NCBI RefSeq assembly: GCF_026965535.1
Contig: NZ_CP114039.1
Span: 1,116,001-1,180,000 of the forward strand
Origin: Corallococcus sp. NCRR
GTDB taxonomy: Bacteria; Myxococcota; Myxococcia; Myxococcales; Myxococcaceae
Length of the DNA: 64,000 nucleotides
Reading direction: 5' to 3'
A program made the position numbers and the translations under genes. Each line of letters opens with the position of its first letter. Within the stretch, counting starts at the first letter, position 1. This document shows, one piece after another, positions 17,902 to 34,824 of the stretch. The notes under the pieces were generated by a model. The model was not told where the DNA came from, searched no databases, and was given only the letters and a program-made list of their open reading frames with translations.

Positions 17902-19735
17902 GAAGTGGACCCGGCCCCGCTCGACGCGGCCACCGGACGGACGCGTGCGCCAGAGCCAGGTGGTCTCCACCTTCGGCCCGGGCAGCATGCTGGACCTGCT
18001 CAACGATGCGGTCCTCGTGGGAGGCCTGGACTTCTGGCGGCTCAAGGGCCAGGGCGAGGTGGTCAACGAGCCACGGCTCCTGGAGATCGTCGAACCGCTC
18101 TACCACCGCAACAAGTGGCCACTCAGCAAGGAGGCTCCCTTCCGCAAACCTCCCGCCGGGGATGAACGCGAGCCGACGGAGTCCTGCGGCATCCAGGTGT
18201 ATGAGTTTCCGCGCTGGTTCGTCTGCCAGAACCCCCATTGCCGCGCGTTGGTGCGGGCCAACAGTCTGGAGCGTGTGAACCAGGAGTACCGCCACCGCTG
18301 CTCGGGCATGGAGGCGAAGCCGGAGCGCTGCGTGCCGGTGCGCTTCGTCGCGGCGTGTCCCCGGGGCCACCTGTCGGACATCGACTGGTCCTGGTGGGCG
18401 CACGAGCGCAAGCCCTGCGACGCCCCGCAGCTCAGGCTGGAAGAGGGCGTGAGCGGAGACTTCAGCGACATCGAGGTCGCGTGCTCGAGTTGCGGCAAGC
18501 GCAAGCGCCTGGCCGACATGATGGTCAAGGAGCAACAGGACCGCTGCGACGGAGAGCGGCCCTGGCTGGGGCTGGAGGCACGGGAGCGCTGCGACGAGAA
18601 GCAGCGGCTGCTGGTCCGCACCGCCAGCAACGGCTACTTCGCGCAGACCACCAGCGCCATCACCATTCCTGAACCCGAGTCGCTCCGGCGCAAGGTGCAA
18701 TCCGCGTGGAACATCCTCCAGGCGGCCACGGCGGAGAGCCTGCCCGCCTTCCGGACCATTCCCCAGGTTCAAGCGGCGCTGGGCTCCGTCTCCAACGCGG
18801 AGGTGCTGGCGGCCATCCAGGCGGAGCGCGAGCACACGCCCGAAGCCATCCCGGAGATCCGCACCGCGGAGTGGCTCCAGTTCCTCGCGCAACCGCAGGA
18901 GAAGCCGGGGGAGATGCCCCGGGACCGCACCGAGGTCTTCTGGGCCCGGCGCATCGCGCGACCGCGCGGGTTGCCCTCGTGGGTCGAGCGCGTGGTGCTG
19001 GCGCGGCGGCTGCGCGAGGTCCAGGCCCAGGTTGGCTTCACCCGGCTGGAGCCGCTGACGAAGGACCTCCAGGGCCGCTACGACCTGGACGTGGCGCTCG
19101 CGCCGATGTCGCTTCACCGCGACTGGGTGCCCGTCACGGAGATGCAGGGTGAGGGCATGCTGCTGGTGCTCGACGAACAGCAGGTGCACGCGTGGGAGAC
19201 CTCCGCGCCGGTGCGACGGCGCGAGGAGGTGCTCAAGGCCGGATGGGAGCGCTGGAAGCAGGGCTCCGGGTCGAAGCTCCCGTTCCCGGGAGTGCGGCTC
19301 TACCTGCTGCACTCGCTGGCGCACCTGCTGATGACGGAGGTGGCGCTGGAGTGTGGCTATCCCGCGAGCTCCATCCGTGAACGGCTGTACTGCGCGCCGC
19401 ACAGCGACGCCGTCCCCATGGCGGGCATCCTGCTGATGACGGGGACCACGGGTGCGGAGGGCACGTTGGGCGGACTGGTGGAGGAGGGACGGAGGCTGGG
19501 GCAGCACCTGTCCCGTGCACTGGAGGACGCGCGCCTCTGCTCCAACGACCCGGTCTGCGCGCACCACGAGCCCACGGGGCGTGACGACCGAGACCTGGAG
19601 GGTGCCGCGTGCCACGGCTGCCTCTTCCTTCCCGAGTGCTCGTGCGAACGCTTCAACCAGTACCTCGACCGCGCGCTCGTCGTGCCCACGTTGGGCCACG
19701 AGGACGTCGCCTTCCTGAAGACGCCGTGGACCTGA
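17888..19735 (+). CDS. drmB: DISARM protein DrmB (DUF1998)
   Basis: 615 residues with several Cys clusters: CQNPHC near the N-terminus, CSSCGKRKR near the middle and a C-terminal CSNDPVCAHH...CHGCLFLPECSCERFN series, probably zinc-binding. The C-terminal domain, with HSLAHLLMTEVALECGYP, is the DUF1998 hallmark. DrmB is the partner of DrmA and is needed for DISARM function. Its start overlaps the end of drmA, implying translational coupling. No enzymatic motif is seen. Confidence 0.9.
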   Translation: MTNRRKWTRPRSTRPPDGRVRQSQVVSTFGPGSMLDLLNDAVLVGGLDFWRLKGQGEVVNEPRLLEIVEPLYHRNKWPLSKEAPFRKPPAGDEREPTESCGIQVYEFPRWFVCQNPHCRALVRANSLERVNQEYRHRCSGMEAKPERCVPVRFVAACPRGHLSDIDWSWWAHERKPCDAPQLRLEEGVSGDFSDIEVACSSCGKRKRLADMMVKEQQDRCDGERPWLGLEARERCDEKQRLLVRTASNGYFAQTTSAITIPEPESLRRKVQSAWNILQAATAESLPAFRTIPQVQAALGSVSNAEVLAAIQAEREHTPEAIPEIRTAEWLQFLAQPQEKPGEMPRDRTEVFWARRIARPRGLPSWVERVVLARRLREVQAQVGFTRLEPLTKDLQGRYDLDVALAPMSLHRDWVPVTEMQGEGMLLVLDEQQVHAWETSAPVRRREEVLKAGWERWKQGSGSKLPFPGVRLYLLHSLAHLLMTEVALECGYPASSIRERLYCAPHSDAVPMAGILLMTGTTGAEGTLGGLVEEGRRLGQHLSRALEDARLCSNDPVCAHHEPTGRDDRDLEGAACHGCLFLPECSCERFNQYLDRALVVPTLGHEDVAFLKTPWT

Positions 19736-20412
19736 GCGGTGTGGCGACGCCGGACCTGGAACGGCTGAGGGCAGTGGTCGCATCGCGGAGGCTCGGGTTT
19801 CCGCTGTCGCGGCTGGCGCTCCAGGGTGAGGGGCTGGAGCAGCTTGCGGGCGAGACCGCGGCATTGAACGCGCTGGGGCGAGAGGGGACGCTCGTGCTGC
19901 TGGACACGCTGCTCGTGGAGCGGCGTAGGAGACCCCGGCGTCCGGAGCTGGTCTGGACGGGGCCGGAGACCCGATGGAGCGGAGCCCGCGACACGGCGGT
20001 GGTGCTCGCGGACCTGTTTCACAAGGCCACGAGCACGGTGCTGGTGGCCGGGTTCGCGTTCGACCACGCGGCGGAGGTCCTGAGGCCGCTGCACGAAGCG
20101 CTCAAGCGGGGCGTGGGCTGCCGGCTCTATGCCAGTGCATCGGTGGCTGAGGCGTTCCTGAGAGAGCACTGGCCCTTCGGGCCACCGTTTCCGGAGTGCC
20201 ACGGTTTCTCGCCGGAGAAGGGCGTCTTCGCCAGCCTGCATGCGAAGTGCGTCGTGGTGGACGCGCGGTGGGTCTTCGTGACGTCCGCGAACTTCACCGA
20301 CCGGGGACAGACACGGAACATCGAAGTGGGTGTGCTGCTGGAGGACGTGCATCTGGCGGCGGTGCTGGAGGCCCAGTTCTCCACGGGGGAATGGTTCTCA
20401 AGGGTCGCCTGA
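19726..20412 (+). CDS. drmC: DISARM protein DrmC, phospholipase D-like
   Basis: 228-residue PLD-family protein with one visible HKD motif (HAKCVVVD) followed by the usual TSANFTDRGQ and NIEVGVLLED segments. A single HKD implies dimer formation for activity, as in PLD nucleases. DrmC is the least essential DISARM component in studied systems. Start taken as GTG 19726, overlapping drmB by 10 bases; GTG 19741 is also possible. Its stop lies 30 bp before the second toxin gene. Confidence 0.85.
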   Translation: MDLSGVATPDLERLRAVVASRRLGFPLSRLALQGEGLEQLAGETAALNALGREGTLVLLDTLLVERRRRPRRPELVWTGPETRWSGARDTAVVLADLFHKATSTVLVAGFAFDHAAEVLRPLHEALKRGVGCRLYASASVAEAFLREHWPFGPPFPECHGFSPEKGVFASLHAKCVVVDARWVFVTSANFTDRGQTRNIEVGVLLEDVHLAAVLEAQFSTGEWFSRVA

Positions 20413-20428
20413 TTCAGTGTGACGCCGG

Positions 20429-21102
20429 ATAGAGTCCGGCGCGTGCGTACAGTGACGAGCCTCTGGGTGGCCTGTGCCCTGCTCACGGCCTGTGCCGGCG
20501 GTTCACGGCATAGGGACTTGAGATTCGTCGACACGGACACCGCCGCGAAGGCACGGCACGCGGCGTATGTGGCGGAGCAGGCGTCCGCGCGGGCCGCGAC
20601 CCAGGCCATGGCGTCCCCGCTGGTCAAGGCCATCCCTCCGGCCGTCCTCGCGCTGATGCAGCAGGACCACGACGCGGATGAGTTGGAGCAGCAGCTCGCC
20701 GCGTGCGCCGTCCAGGCGGAGCAGGTGGGAAACGCGCGCTACTTCGAAAACCGGCCTCCGACGCGCCAGGAGTGCGCCGAGGTGGTGGAGCAAGACCGCT
20801 GCGGCAAGCCCGTGACGCGGGCCATGCAGTTGGGAAAGCTGAAGCACGTGCTCGCGCTCCAGTGCGCGGAAGCGGTGCTGAAAGAGCTGTGGCCCGCGCC
20901 CTTCAGCATCGAGCAGCGCTACCGCTACTACCCGAACGCCCGCTTCCTGGAGACCCTCAGCCGGGCGAAGGAAGCGCAGCTCATCGCCGACGGCTGCACC
21001 GACGAACTCCGGGGCACCATCAAGCCGGACCTCGTCCTCCACGGAGACCGCGACCTGCTCAAGTCCGTGTTCACCCTGGACTTCAAGTTCCCTTGTCCGG
21101 AT
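20429..21102 (+). repeat. Direct repeat copy 2 (toxin gene body)
   Basis: Partner of the repeat at 5598-6280, same orientation. The offset changes by 9 bases because copy 1 has three extra residues after its lipobox. The match stops in the same codon region of both copies, right after the nuclease DFKFPCP motif. Confidence 0.9.
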
Positions 21103-21237
21103 AGCAATCCACCGCGGTGGGCACCCTATGGGCCCAGCAGCCCATACTTTGGCAAGCACCAAGGCAATATCTACGAGGCAGCCCTGGGTGGACCCGCCTT
21201 GCTCATCTCGCCAAAATTTGGAGTGAGGACGCCATGA
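20443..21237 (+). CDS. Lipoprotein toxin with PD-(D/E)XK-like nuclease core (cassette 2)
   Basis: 264-residue paralogue of the protein at 5612. Signal peptide with lipobox ALLTAC, the same helical middle region and the same KPDLVLH...LDFKFPCP core. Only the last 45 or so residues differ strongly (starting at SNPPRW), ending in GGPALLISPK. The stop overlaps the next gene by ATGA. Start taken at GTG 20443 to match copy 1; GTG 20419 and 20452 are possible. It follows drmC by 30 bp, so it could also be read from the DISARM transcript. Confidence 0.65.
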   Translation: MRTVTSLWVACALLTACAGGSRHRDLRFVDTDTAAKARHAAYVAEQASARAATQAMASPLVKAIPPAVLALMQQDHDADELEQQLAACAVQAEQVGNARYFENRPPTRQECAEVVEQDRCGKPVTRAMQLGKLKHVLALQCAEAVLKELWPAPFSIEQRYRYYPNARFLETLSRAKEAQLIADGCTDELRGTIKPDLVLHGDRDLLKSVFTLDFKFPCPDSNPPRWAPYGPSSPYFGKHQGNIYEAALGGPALLISPKFGVRTP

Positions 21238-22145
21238 GAGACGCCTTTCCCGTCATCCGACTTCAAGGTCGAGGCGGCTGGATCGCGGGACGCGACGGAG
21301 TCGTCATCTCCTTCTTCTTCCACGAACATCCTGAGGCCTTCGCCCATGCCATCTGGCGCGCCCTTCAGATCTATCTTCAGGCCATCCCTCCCGGGTCGTT
21401 GGGCTGGTATCCATCCGAGGAAGGGGAACTGGACCCGCTCGACGCGCAGGGCTGGGAACGGATCCGGAAGTATCTGCTGGACCCACCATGGAAGGGCGTC
21501 TGGTCCATTGAGCTGATGGAGAGCCCAAGCGAGGCCGGCAGCTATCACTTCGAGTATTACGCGCGCCGCCTCGGGGACCCCATTTTCAAGGACCCCATCA
21601 GCTCGGTGTCGTTCACGTTCCCGACCGAATACCTCCTGGAGCACGGAGCATCACACCTGCGTGCCCTCGCGCTCGAGCTGGGTCGTGAGCTGCCTTTCAA
21701 CTTCGGCTACGCCAGCTTCGCCATCGTCTCACCCCAAGGCTTGTTCAGCTCGGGCGACTGGACCCTCATCGAGGCACTCCTCGCCCGGTATCCGGGACTG
21801 GACGCCTACAACAACAGCAGGCTCAACGCCGTCATCGGCACTCACGCCCTGCCCCCCGCCTGGCTCACCTTCCTCGGCCAACCCCTGCTGACACAGCTGG
21901 GCGGCATCGACGCGCTCCGGAACGCGCTCCCCTTCCCGGAGGTCTCCCTGCTCCCCATGGACGGTGACCGCGTCCTCGTCACGCTGGACGAATGGCCAGA
22001 CCCCATCGACACGCAGGCGAAGGCCATCCCTCCCCAGTACCGCGCGCTGGCCCGCCTGATGGAGCCCACCCTCTTCCAATACGATGGCGAAGAGCTCCTC
22101 CCCTTCCAGCACGATACGAACCGGTGGCTCCGGCGGTTCCTCTAG
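21234..22145 (+). CDS. DUF3396 / TsiV-type immunity protein (cassette 2)
   Basis: 303 residues, homologous along its length to the protein at 6418 (shared FTFPTEYLL, RELPFNFGYASFAIVS and LVTLDEWPDPID). It presumably neutralises the cassette 2 toxin. Coupled to that toxin by an ATGA overlap. Its stop codon overlaps the stop of the convergent sulfatase gene, with no terminator in between. The N-terminal third and the loop after SPSE differ most from copy 1. Confidence 0.75.
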   Translation: MRDAFPVIRLQGRGGWIAGRDGVVISFFFHEHPEAFAHAIWRALQIYLQAIPPGSLGWYPSEEGELDPLDAQGWERIRKYLLDPPWKGVWSIELMESPSEAGSYHFEYYARRLGDPIFKDPISSVSFTFPTEYLLEHGASHLRALALELGRELPFNFGYASFAIVSPQGLFSSGDWTLIEALLARYPGLDAYNNSRLNAVIGTHALPPAWLTFLGQPLLTQLGGIDALRNALPFPEVSLLPMDGDRVLVTLDEWPDPIDTQAKAIPPQYRALARLMEPTLFQYDGEELLPFQHDTNRWLRRFL

Positions 22146-24067
22146 CCCTGCGGCCAGGGCGACAGCTTCTCCGCCTCGTAGCGCTCCAGCAGCGCATGCG
22201 TCGCGCACGCCGCCTCCTCCACCTCCACGCGGGACAGCCCTCGCGGCAGTGACGGAACCAGCGTCGGGAATGGCTGGTCGAAGACGAGCAGGTTCTCCAG
22301 CTCCAGCGGGTCCGTCTGCAGGTCGTACAGCTCCCACTGGTCCGCGTGCTTCCCGGACGGGTCGAAGGTCCTCGCCAGCTTCCAGCGGGGCGTGCGCACG
22401 CAGCGGACGTGGTTCGGCTGGCACACCGCTCCGGGCTTCAACCCGGGCACCTTGCCCTGCTCCATCAGTCGCTCCACCGCTCGCGTGTACACGGTGTACA
22501 GCGCGTCGTCGTGCAACTGGTGCGGGTCCCCCGTGCGCGGCAGCGGCTCCGTGATTTCGTCGTCCGTGATGAAGAGGACGCCTTCTCGCGGCGTGCCGTT
22601 GGGCTCCAGCACCGTGGTGGACTCGCCCCTCGCCAGCGGGCTCAGGTCCGCGCCCACGAAGGGCGGCACCGGGCGGTGGAGCCGCAGGTCCGTGCGGATC
22701 GCCACCTGCTCATCGCGCGGGATGCCCGCCAGCCCCAGCACCGTGGGCACGATGTCCGCGTGGCTCGTCAACGCGTCGATGTGCCGCGTGGGCTGCTCCT
22801 TCGGGAACCGCACCACCAGCGGCACGTGCAGCGCCTCCTGGTAGGACGCGTGCCACTTCTCCATCAGGTAGCCGTGCGCCGCGCCGTACTCGCCGTGGTC
22901 GGAGAGGAACACCACCACCGTGTTCTCCCGGAGCCCCGTCTCGTCCAGCGTCCGCAGCACCCGCTCGATGTGCCCGTCCACCAGGTGGATGAGCCACGCG
23001 TAGTACTGCTGGAAGCGCTCCGCCGCCTTCTCCGGGTCGTGCGTCAGCTGGAACGGGATGCCCGAGTTCAACGTCACCGTCACCGGGTCGATGTTCTCGT
23101 TCGCCTGGTGCAGCGTCAGCCCCGTCTTCGACGACAGCGCGAGCCCCATCTTGTACGCGTAGTCCCGCTGGCAATCCGGCTTGTTCTTCAGCGTGTCACG
23201 CAGGTTGGACGGCACGCCCGCGTTGTCCTGCGGGAACCCCAGCGGGTTCAGCGGCACCGTGAGCGTCCCCGCCGTGGGCGTCACCGACCGCGCCCCCTGC
23301 GCCGGCACCGGCAGCGGCCCCAGCTTGGGCGCCCCCGGGTCCAACTGCCGCGGCAGGATGGGATACGTCGCGATGTCGTGCGGGTTGGTGAACGACGCCA
23401 CCGCCAGCCACGGCGGGGCCTCGCCCTCCGGCGCGGCGGCCCTCGGCGCCGCGTACGACTGCTCCGCCAGCGCCCGGTTGTACGGCTCACCCAGGGCCAT
23501 CCGCCGCAGGAAGCCGCACGTCAGGTCCGCGAAGCCCTCGTCCCGGAACGCGCCCAGGTTGTTGATGGAGGCCCCGTGCGGCTCCGGATACGACAGCTCC
23601 CAGTCGTCAAAGCCATACTCCTTCAACGAATGGTCCGGAGGATTGCTCACGTGCCACTTGCCGAAGTAGTGCGTGCGGTAGCCCGCCTTCTGGAACCAGT
23701 GCCCCAGCGTCGGAATCCCCTGCGCCGACAGCCACGGGAACGCCGCCGCGTCACCGCTCTTGAACAGGCCGTCCGTCTGCGTGACGCCCGTGCGCGTGCC
23801 GTACTGCCCCGTGTAGATGACCGCGCGGCTGGGAGTACACGCCGACGCCGCGATGGTGTGGTTGCGGAACACCGCGGCGTTCCTGCGCAGCGCCGCGAAG
23901 CCGGGGAAGAACTTCCGGAACGGGTTGTCCTCCCCGCCCTCGTCCACGAAGCCCAGGATGTCCTTGATGGCCGGCAGGAAGCCGCCCTCGGGCCCATAGG
24001 CGAAGCGGGGGAACTGGAGCTGGTCGACCGTCAGGATGAGGATGTTGGGCCGCGAGGACGTGGACAT
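22142..24067 (-). CDS. Sulfatase / alkaline-phosphatase superfamily hydrolase
   Basis: 641-residue sulfatase-like hydrolase. The N-terminus NILILTVDQLQ supplies metal ligands, and CTPSR near residue 77 is the sulfatase signature whose Cys is converted to formylglycine by FGE. A later FLSDHGEYGAAHG segment supplies further metal ligands. No signal peptide is visible, so it may be cytoplasmic or exported in another way. An AGGGA ribosome site precedes ATG 24067. It lies downstream of two kinase genes on the same strand, with a 116-bp gap. Substrate unknown. Confidence 0.85.
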   Translation of the reverse strand: MSTSSRPNILILTVDQLQFPRFAYGPEGGFLPAIKDILGFVDEGGEDNPFRKFFPGFAALRRNAAVFRNHTIAASACTPSRAVIYTGQYGTRTGVTQTDGLFKSGDAAAFPWLSAQGIPTLGHWFQKAGYRTHYFGKWHVSNPPDHSLKEYGFDDWELSYPEPHGASINNLGAFRDEGFADLTCGFLRRMALGEPYNRALAEQSYAAPRAAAPEGEAPPWLAVASFTNPHDIATYPILPRQLDPGAPKLGPLPVPAQGARSVTPTAGTLTVPLNPLGFPQDNAGVPSNLRDTLKNKPDCQRDYAYKMGLALSSKTGLTLHQANENIDPVTVTLNSGIPFQLTHDPEKAAERFQQYYAWLIHLVDGHIERVLRTLDETGLRENTVVVFLSDHGEYGAAHGYLMEKWHASYQEALHVPLVVRFPKEQPTRHIDALTSHADIVPTVLGLAGIPRDEQVAIRTDLRLHRPVPPFVGADLSPLARGESTTVLEPNGTPREGVLFITDDEITEPLPRTGDPHQLHDDALYTVYTRAVERLMEQGKVPGLKPGAVCQPNHVRCVRTPRWKLARTFDPSGKHADQWELYDLQTDPLELENLLVFDQPFPTLVPSLPRGLSRVEVEEAACATHALLERYEAEKLSPWPQG

Positions 24068-24183
24068 GCCCCGTCCCTGAGCACGCGCCGTACCAGCGGC
24101 CCTCCAGAGTCACGGGCCCCGCGAACCGCGTCGCCGTGGGACGCAAACGGCCGCGGGCCGCGTCCCCGCCCGACGCGAAAGGC

Positions 24184-26157
24184 TCAGCTCGGCGTGCGCG
24201 AGGACTCCGTCGGCGTGGCCGCCTGGGCCTCCGTGCGCCGGGGCAGCCAGACGTTGAAGGTGGAGCCCTGGCCCGCCGTGCCCGTGGACTCGGCCCAGAT
24301 GCGGCCGCCGTGCTGCTCCACGATGCCCTGGCTGATGGTGAGCCCCAGCCCCAGCCCGCCGTACTTGCTGCCGTGCGCGCGGCCGAAGCGCTCGAAGATG
24401 AGGCGCTGCTTCTCGCTGGGGATGCCCACGCCCTGGTCCTTCACGGACAGGTGCACGCCGCTGTCGCCCTCGGCCACCAGACGCACCAGCACCTGGCCGC
24501 CCTCCGGCGAATAGCGGATGGCGTTGGAGAGCAGGTTCGTCAGCACCTGGTCCAACCGCCCCCGGTCCCACGTGCCCTCCAGGTGCTCGGGGACCTCCAC
24601 CTTCAGCTCGTGCGTCTGCGACAGCACCGCCATGCGGTCCCGCGTCTCCAGCACCAGCTGCGACAAATCAAACGGCTCCAGCTCCAATGACAGCCGCCCC
24701 GCCTGCAGCCGGCTGATGTCCAGCAGGTCCTCCACCAGCTTCGCCATGCGGTCGATCTGCCGGTTGATGATCTGCAGCGACTTGCCGGGGCCGGCCTCCG
24801 TCTGCCCGCCCAGCTTGAGCAGCGCCAGGTGCGCGTGGCCCTTCGCCGCGGCCAGCGGCGTGCGCAGTTCGTGGCTCGCGGCGGCGAGGAACGCGTCCTT
24901 CGCCTCGCTCGCCAGCCGCAGCGCCGTCTCCGCGCGCTGGCGCTCGGTGATGTCGCGTGCCACGGAGATGAAGCGGCCGGGCCCTTCCTTTTCGGCCACG
25001 TACTGGAGCACCACCTCCACCGGCACCTCCGTGCCGTCGCGGCGGCGGTGGTTGGTGGAGTACGTCTGCGACGGCAGCGTGCCGGACATCAGCGGCGCCA
25101 GGAGCTTGCGGAAGCCCGTCTCGTCGAAGGCGCTCTCCACCTCCAGCACCGACAGGCCCACCAGCTCCTCCACGGAGGCGGACAGCTGCTTGGCCGCGCC
25201 CGCGTTCGCGTACGCGAGCGTAAGCGTGTCCGGCGTGAACATCAGGACGCAGTCCAGCGTGGCGTCCAGCGTCGTCTTGAAGCGGGCCAGCGCCTCCTCC
25301 GCGCGCCGCTTGTCGTCGATGTCCGTGGCGATGGCCAGCCAGCCCACCAGTTGCCCGTGCTCGTCGTGCTCGGGCACCGCGCGCGCCAGGTGCCAGCGGT
25401 AGACGCCGTCCTTGCGCCGCAGCCGGAACTCCTGCGAGCTGCCCTGCACCTGCACCAGCCCGTGGCTCCACACCGTGCGCATCCGCTCCCGGTCCACCGG
25501 GTGGACATCCAGGAGGAACGAGGAGAGCGACAGCTCATACCCCTCCTGATGGCCCGTGTACTCCCGCCAGGCGCGGTTGGCGTACGTCAGGGCCCCATCC
25601 GCGCGAGCCGCCCACATGGGCTCCGGCAGGGCCTCCGTGAGCCGCCGGTAACGCAGCGCGCTCTGACGCTCCAGGGCCTCGCGGTCGCGCTGGCGCAAGA
25701 GGGCCGCCTGGCGCTGGAGCTGCTGCTCCTTGAGGAACAGGTCCACGAAGACGCTGACCTTCGAGCGGAGGATTTCCGGGTCGAAGGGCTTGAGCAGGTA
25801 ATCCACCGCGCCGTGCGCGTAGCCCTTGAAGACATGCGCCGCGTCACGGCTGAGCGCGGTGAGGAAGATGATGGGGATGGTGCGCGTGCGCTCGCGCTGC
25901 TTGATGAGCGCCGCCGTCTGGAACCCGTCCAGCCCCGGCATCTGCACGTCCATCAAGATGACCGCGAAGTCGCGCTGCAACAGCTGCTTGAGCGCCTCCT
26001 CGCCGCTGGTCGCCTTCACCAGGTCCTGGCCCAGCGGCTCGAGGATGGCTTCCAGCGCCAGCAGGTTGGCCGGATGGTCGTCCACCATCAGGATGGCCGC
26101 GCGGGGGCTCGCCGCGGCTTCCTGGGGACGTTCCGGAGTGTGCTCAGTGGAGTTCAT
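24184..26157 (-). CDS. Receiver-PAS-PAS histidine kinase
   Basis: 657-residue soluble signalling protein. Residues about 20-140 form a receiver (ILMVDDHPANLL, VILMDVQMPGLDG), followed by a coiled linker and two PAS domains (about 170-410). The kinase core has an H-box in SHELRTPLAAAKGHAH near 430 and a HATPase domain with the GLGLGLTISQGIVEQHGG segment near 610. The receiver at the N-terminus suggests it takes phosphate or a signal from another kinase, possibly the giant hybrid kinase encoded 119 bp upstream on the same strand. No membrane segments. Confidence 0.9.
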   Translation of the reverse strand: MNSTEHTPERPQEAAASPRAAILMVDDHPANLLALEAILEPLGQDLVKATSGEEALKQLLQRDFAVILMDVQMPGLDGFQTAALIKQRERTRTIPIIFLTALSRDAAHVFKGYAHGAVDYLLKPFDPEILRSKVSVFVDLFLKEQQLQRQAALLRQRDREALERQSALRYRRLTEALPEPMWAARADGALTYANRAWREYTGHQEGYELSLSSFLLDVHPVDRERMRTVWSHGLVQVQGSSQEFRLRRKDGVYRWHLARAVPEHDEHGQLVGWLAIATDIDDKRRAEEALARFKTTLDATLDCVLMFTPDTLTLAYANAGAAKQLSASVEELVGLSVLEVESAFDETGFRKLLAPLMSGTLPSQTYSTNHRRRDGTEVPVEVVLQYVAEKEGPGRFISVARDITERQRAETALRLASEAKDAFLAAASHELRTPLAAAKGHAHLALLKLGGQTEAGPGKSLQIINRQIDRMAKLVEDLLDISRLQAGRLSLELEPFDLSQLVLETRDRMAVLSQTHELKVEVPEHLEGTWDRGRLDQVLTNLLSNAIRYSPEGGQVLVRLVAEGDSGVHLSVKDQGVGIPSEKQRLIFERFGRAHGSKYGGLGLGLTISQGIVEQHGGRIWAESTGTAGQGSTFNVWLPRRTEAQAATPTESSRTPS

Positions 26158-26276
26158 GTGCGCGGCGGGGGAGCGCGTGGGTCAGGGGACCCGAGACACG
26201 GCGAACAAGGCTAGGGCTGCCCCCTTCCAGACGGAAGTGCAAAGGGGGCGGGAGGATGGATCGTCCTCGTTGAGTA

Positions 26277-33719
<7,443 letters not shown>

Positions 33720-33942
33720 GAGTGAAACCCCTGATCCGGCGGAAGCGTTGCGACCGGTACTGCGAAACCGGTCCGCGATCCCAGGAACGTCCAATGAGTT
33801 CGCGGGTTTGTCGAATGTAAAGCCGGGTCGGAAAGGCCCTGTGTGTCAGGCACTGAACGCCGTGCCTGGACGTGAGCCCCACCAACCCCGGAAGCCCCGG
33901 GTCGCGGTCACGAACCCCGGGCGGAACCTCCCCATAACAGCT

Positions 33943-34824
33943 TCAGGGAGGTGAGGCCGTACACGGGAAGCCGTCGCACCCCTGCACATACAACGCCCGC
34001 CCCGAGAGCCTTCGGGCAGGCGCGCGCGTACGTGCCGGCACCTCTTCACGCGCGCCGGTGCGGACATCGAAGCGAAGTGCGCTGGTCGCGGGCGCGCCAC
34101 AGGTCAGCAGGACCTGATCCACGGTGTCCAGCCACCACAGGAACTCCACGTTGCACGGAGCTTCCGCCCGAACCAGCTCCAGGGTGCGGGCGTCGTAGAC
34201 GATGACGCCGCCGCCCCACTCCACCGCCGCGAGCACACCGCCAGGGCCAATGGACAGACGGCCGCCCGGCCCTGGCACCTGCGCCTGGCCCAGCACCTTG
34301 CCGTCCGCCGCCACGGAGACGAGCTGCCCGCTGGCATCCAGCGCGAGGACGCCGCCCGCGTGGCCGATCAGCCATTCCGGCGGAGTGATGTCGCCCACCG
34401 GCAGGAGCGCGCCGTTCCGCTCCCGCAGCAGATGGCCTCCGGCGGCGGCCCACAGGCGGCGCTCGCCATCGAAGGCGAGCGCGGTGGCGCCAGCAATCTC
34501 CAGGCGCGAGTGAGAACCATCCTCGCCGCAGACCGCGACGACGCGGGGCCCGAACACCGCCGCGCGCGAAGCATCCGGCGCCACGGCCCAGCCCAGGCGC
34601 GTGGCCCCATCGAGCTGCCGCGCCAGGCAGTCATTGAGCGCGCCCAGGTGCGCGTCCCCGGCGGGTGAGGCGATGAGGTACGGCAGGCTGGTGGTGGCGA
34701 CGTAGAGCAGCAGGCCCAGGCCCGCGGCGATGACGAGCGTGAGCGGCCATGCACGGGCGCTCACGCTTCGCGCGAGGCGCGCGCTCTTGCGGCCCGCCGC
34801 CAGGTGCCCTTCCCGTCCGCTCAC
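33943..34824 (-). CDS. Membrane-anchored protein with beta-propeller-like repeats, unknown function
   Basis: 293 residues. One hydrophobic segment (LTLVIAAGLGLLLYVATTSL, about 28-47) anchors the protein, leaving a periplasmic C-terminal domain. That domain has short strand-like repeats ending in Asp/Gly turns (ALAFDGERRLW, VLALDASGQLVSV, VIVYDARTLEL), suggesting a WD40/PQQ-like propeller, and a pair of Cys near the end. I do not recognise a named family. Divergent from the Gly/Thr-rich secreted protein gene; the 224 bp between them hold both promoters and nothing else I can name. Confidence 0.5.
   Translation of the reverse strand: MSGREGHLAAGRKSARLARSVSARAWPLTLVIAAGLGLLLYVATTSLPYLIASPAGDAHLGALNDCLARQLDGATRLGWAVAPDASRAAVFGPRVVAVCGEDGSHSRLEIAGATALAFDGERRLWAAAGGHLLRERNGALLPVGDITPPEWLIGHAGGVLALDASGQLVSVAADGKVLGQAQVPGPGGRLSIGPGGVLAAVEWGGGVIVYDARTLELVRAEAPCNVEFLWWLDTVDQVLLTCGAPATSALRFDVRTGAREEVPARTRAPARRLSGRALYVQGCDGFPCTASPP

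Larger units (their letters stand above)
7428..20412 (+). other. Class 1 DISARM anti-phage defence operon
   Basis: Five genes in the order drmD-drmMI-drmA-drmB-drmC, all on the plus strand with overlaps of 1, 14 and 10 bases and one 8-base gap, indicating a single transcript. The SNF2 helicase plus large adenine methylase define class 1; class 2 has drmE and a cytosine methylase instead. DISARM restricts double-stranded DNA phages while methylation marks self DNA. All motifs checked in the five proteins are intact, so the system looks functional. Confidence 0.9.

Noticed and set aside
7428-20412. Alternative reading as BREX or a Zorya/Gabija-type system
   Set aside because: There is no PglZ, BrxC, BrxL or motor gene; the SNF2 helicase, methylase, DrmA, DUF1998 and PLD set in this order is class 1 DISARM.
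20127-20633. A 168-residue minus-strand frame resembling the start of the frame antisense to toxin 1
   Set aside because: Its similarity to the frame at 5811 is the antisense image of the duplicated toxin genes, not a second DUF4157 gene.
33720-33794. Upstream TTG start for the giant kinase
   Set aside because: The frame is open to TTG 33794 but lacks a ribosome site, whereas GTG 33719 follows AGGGG at good spacing.
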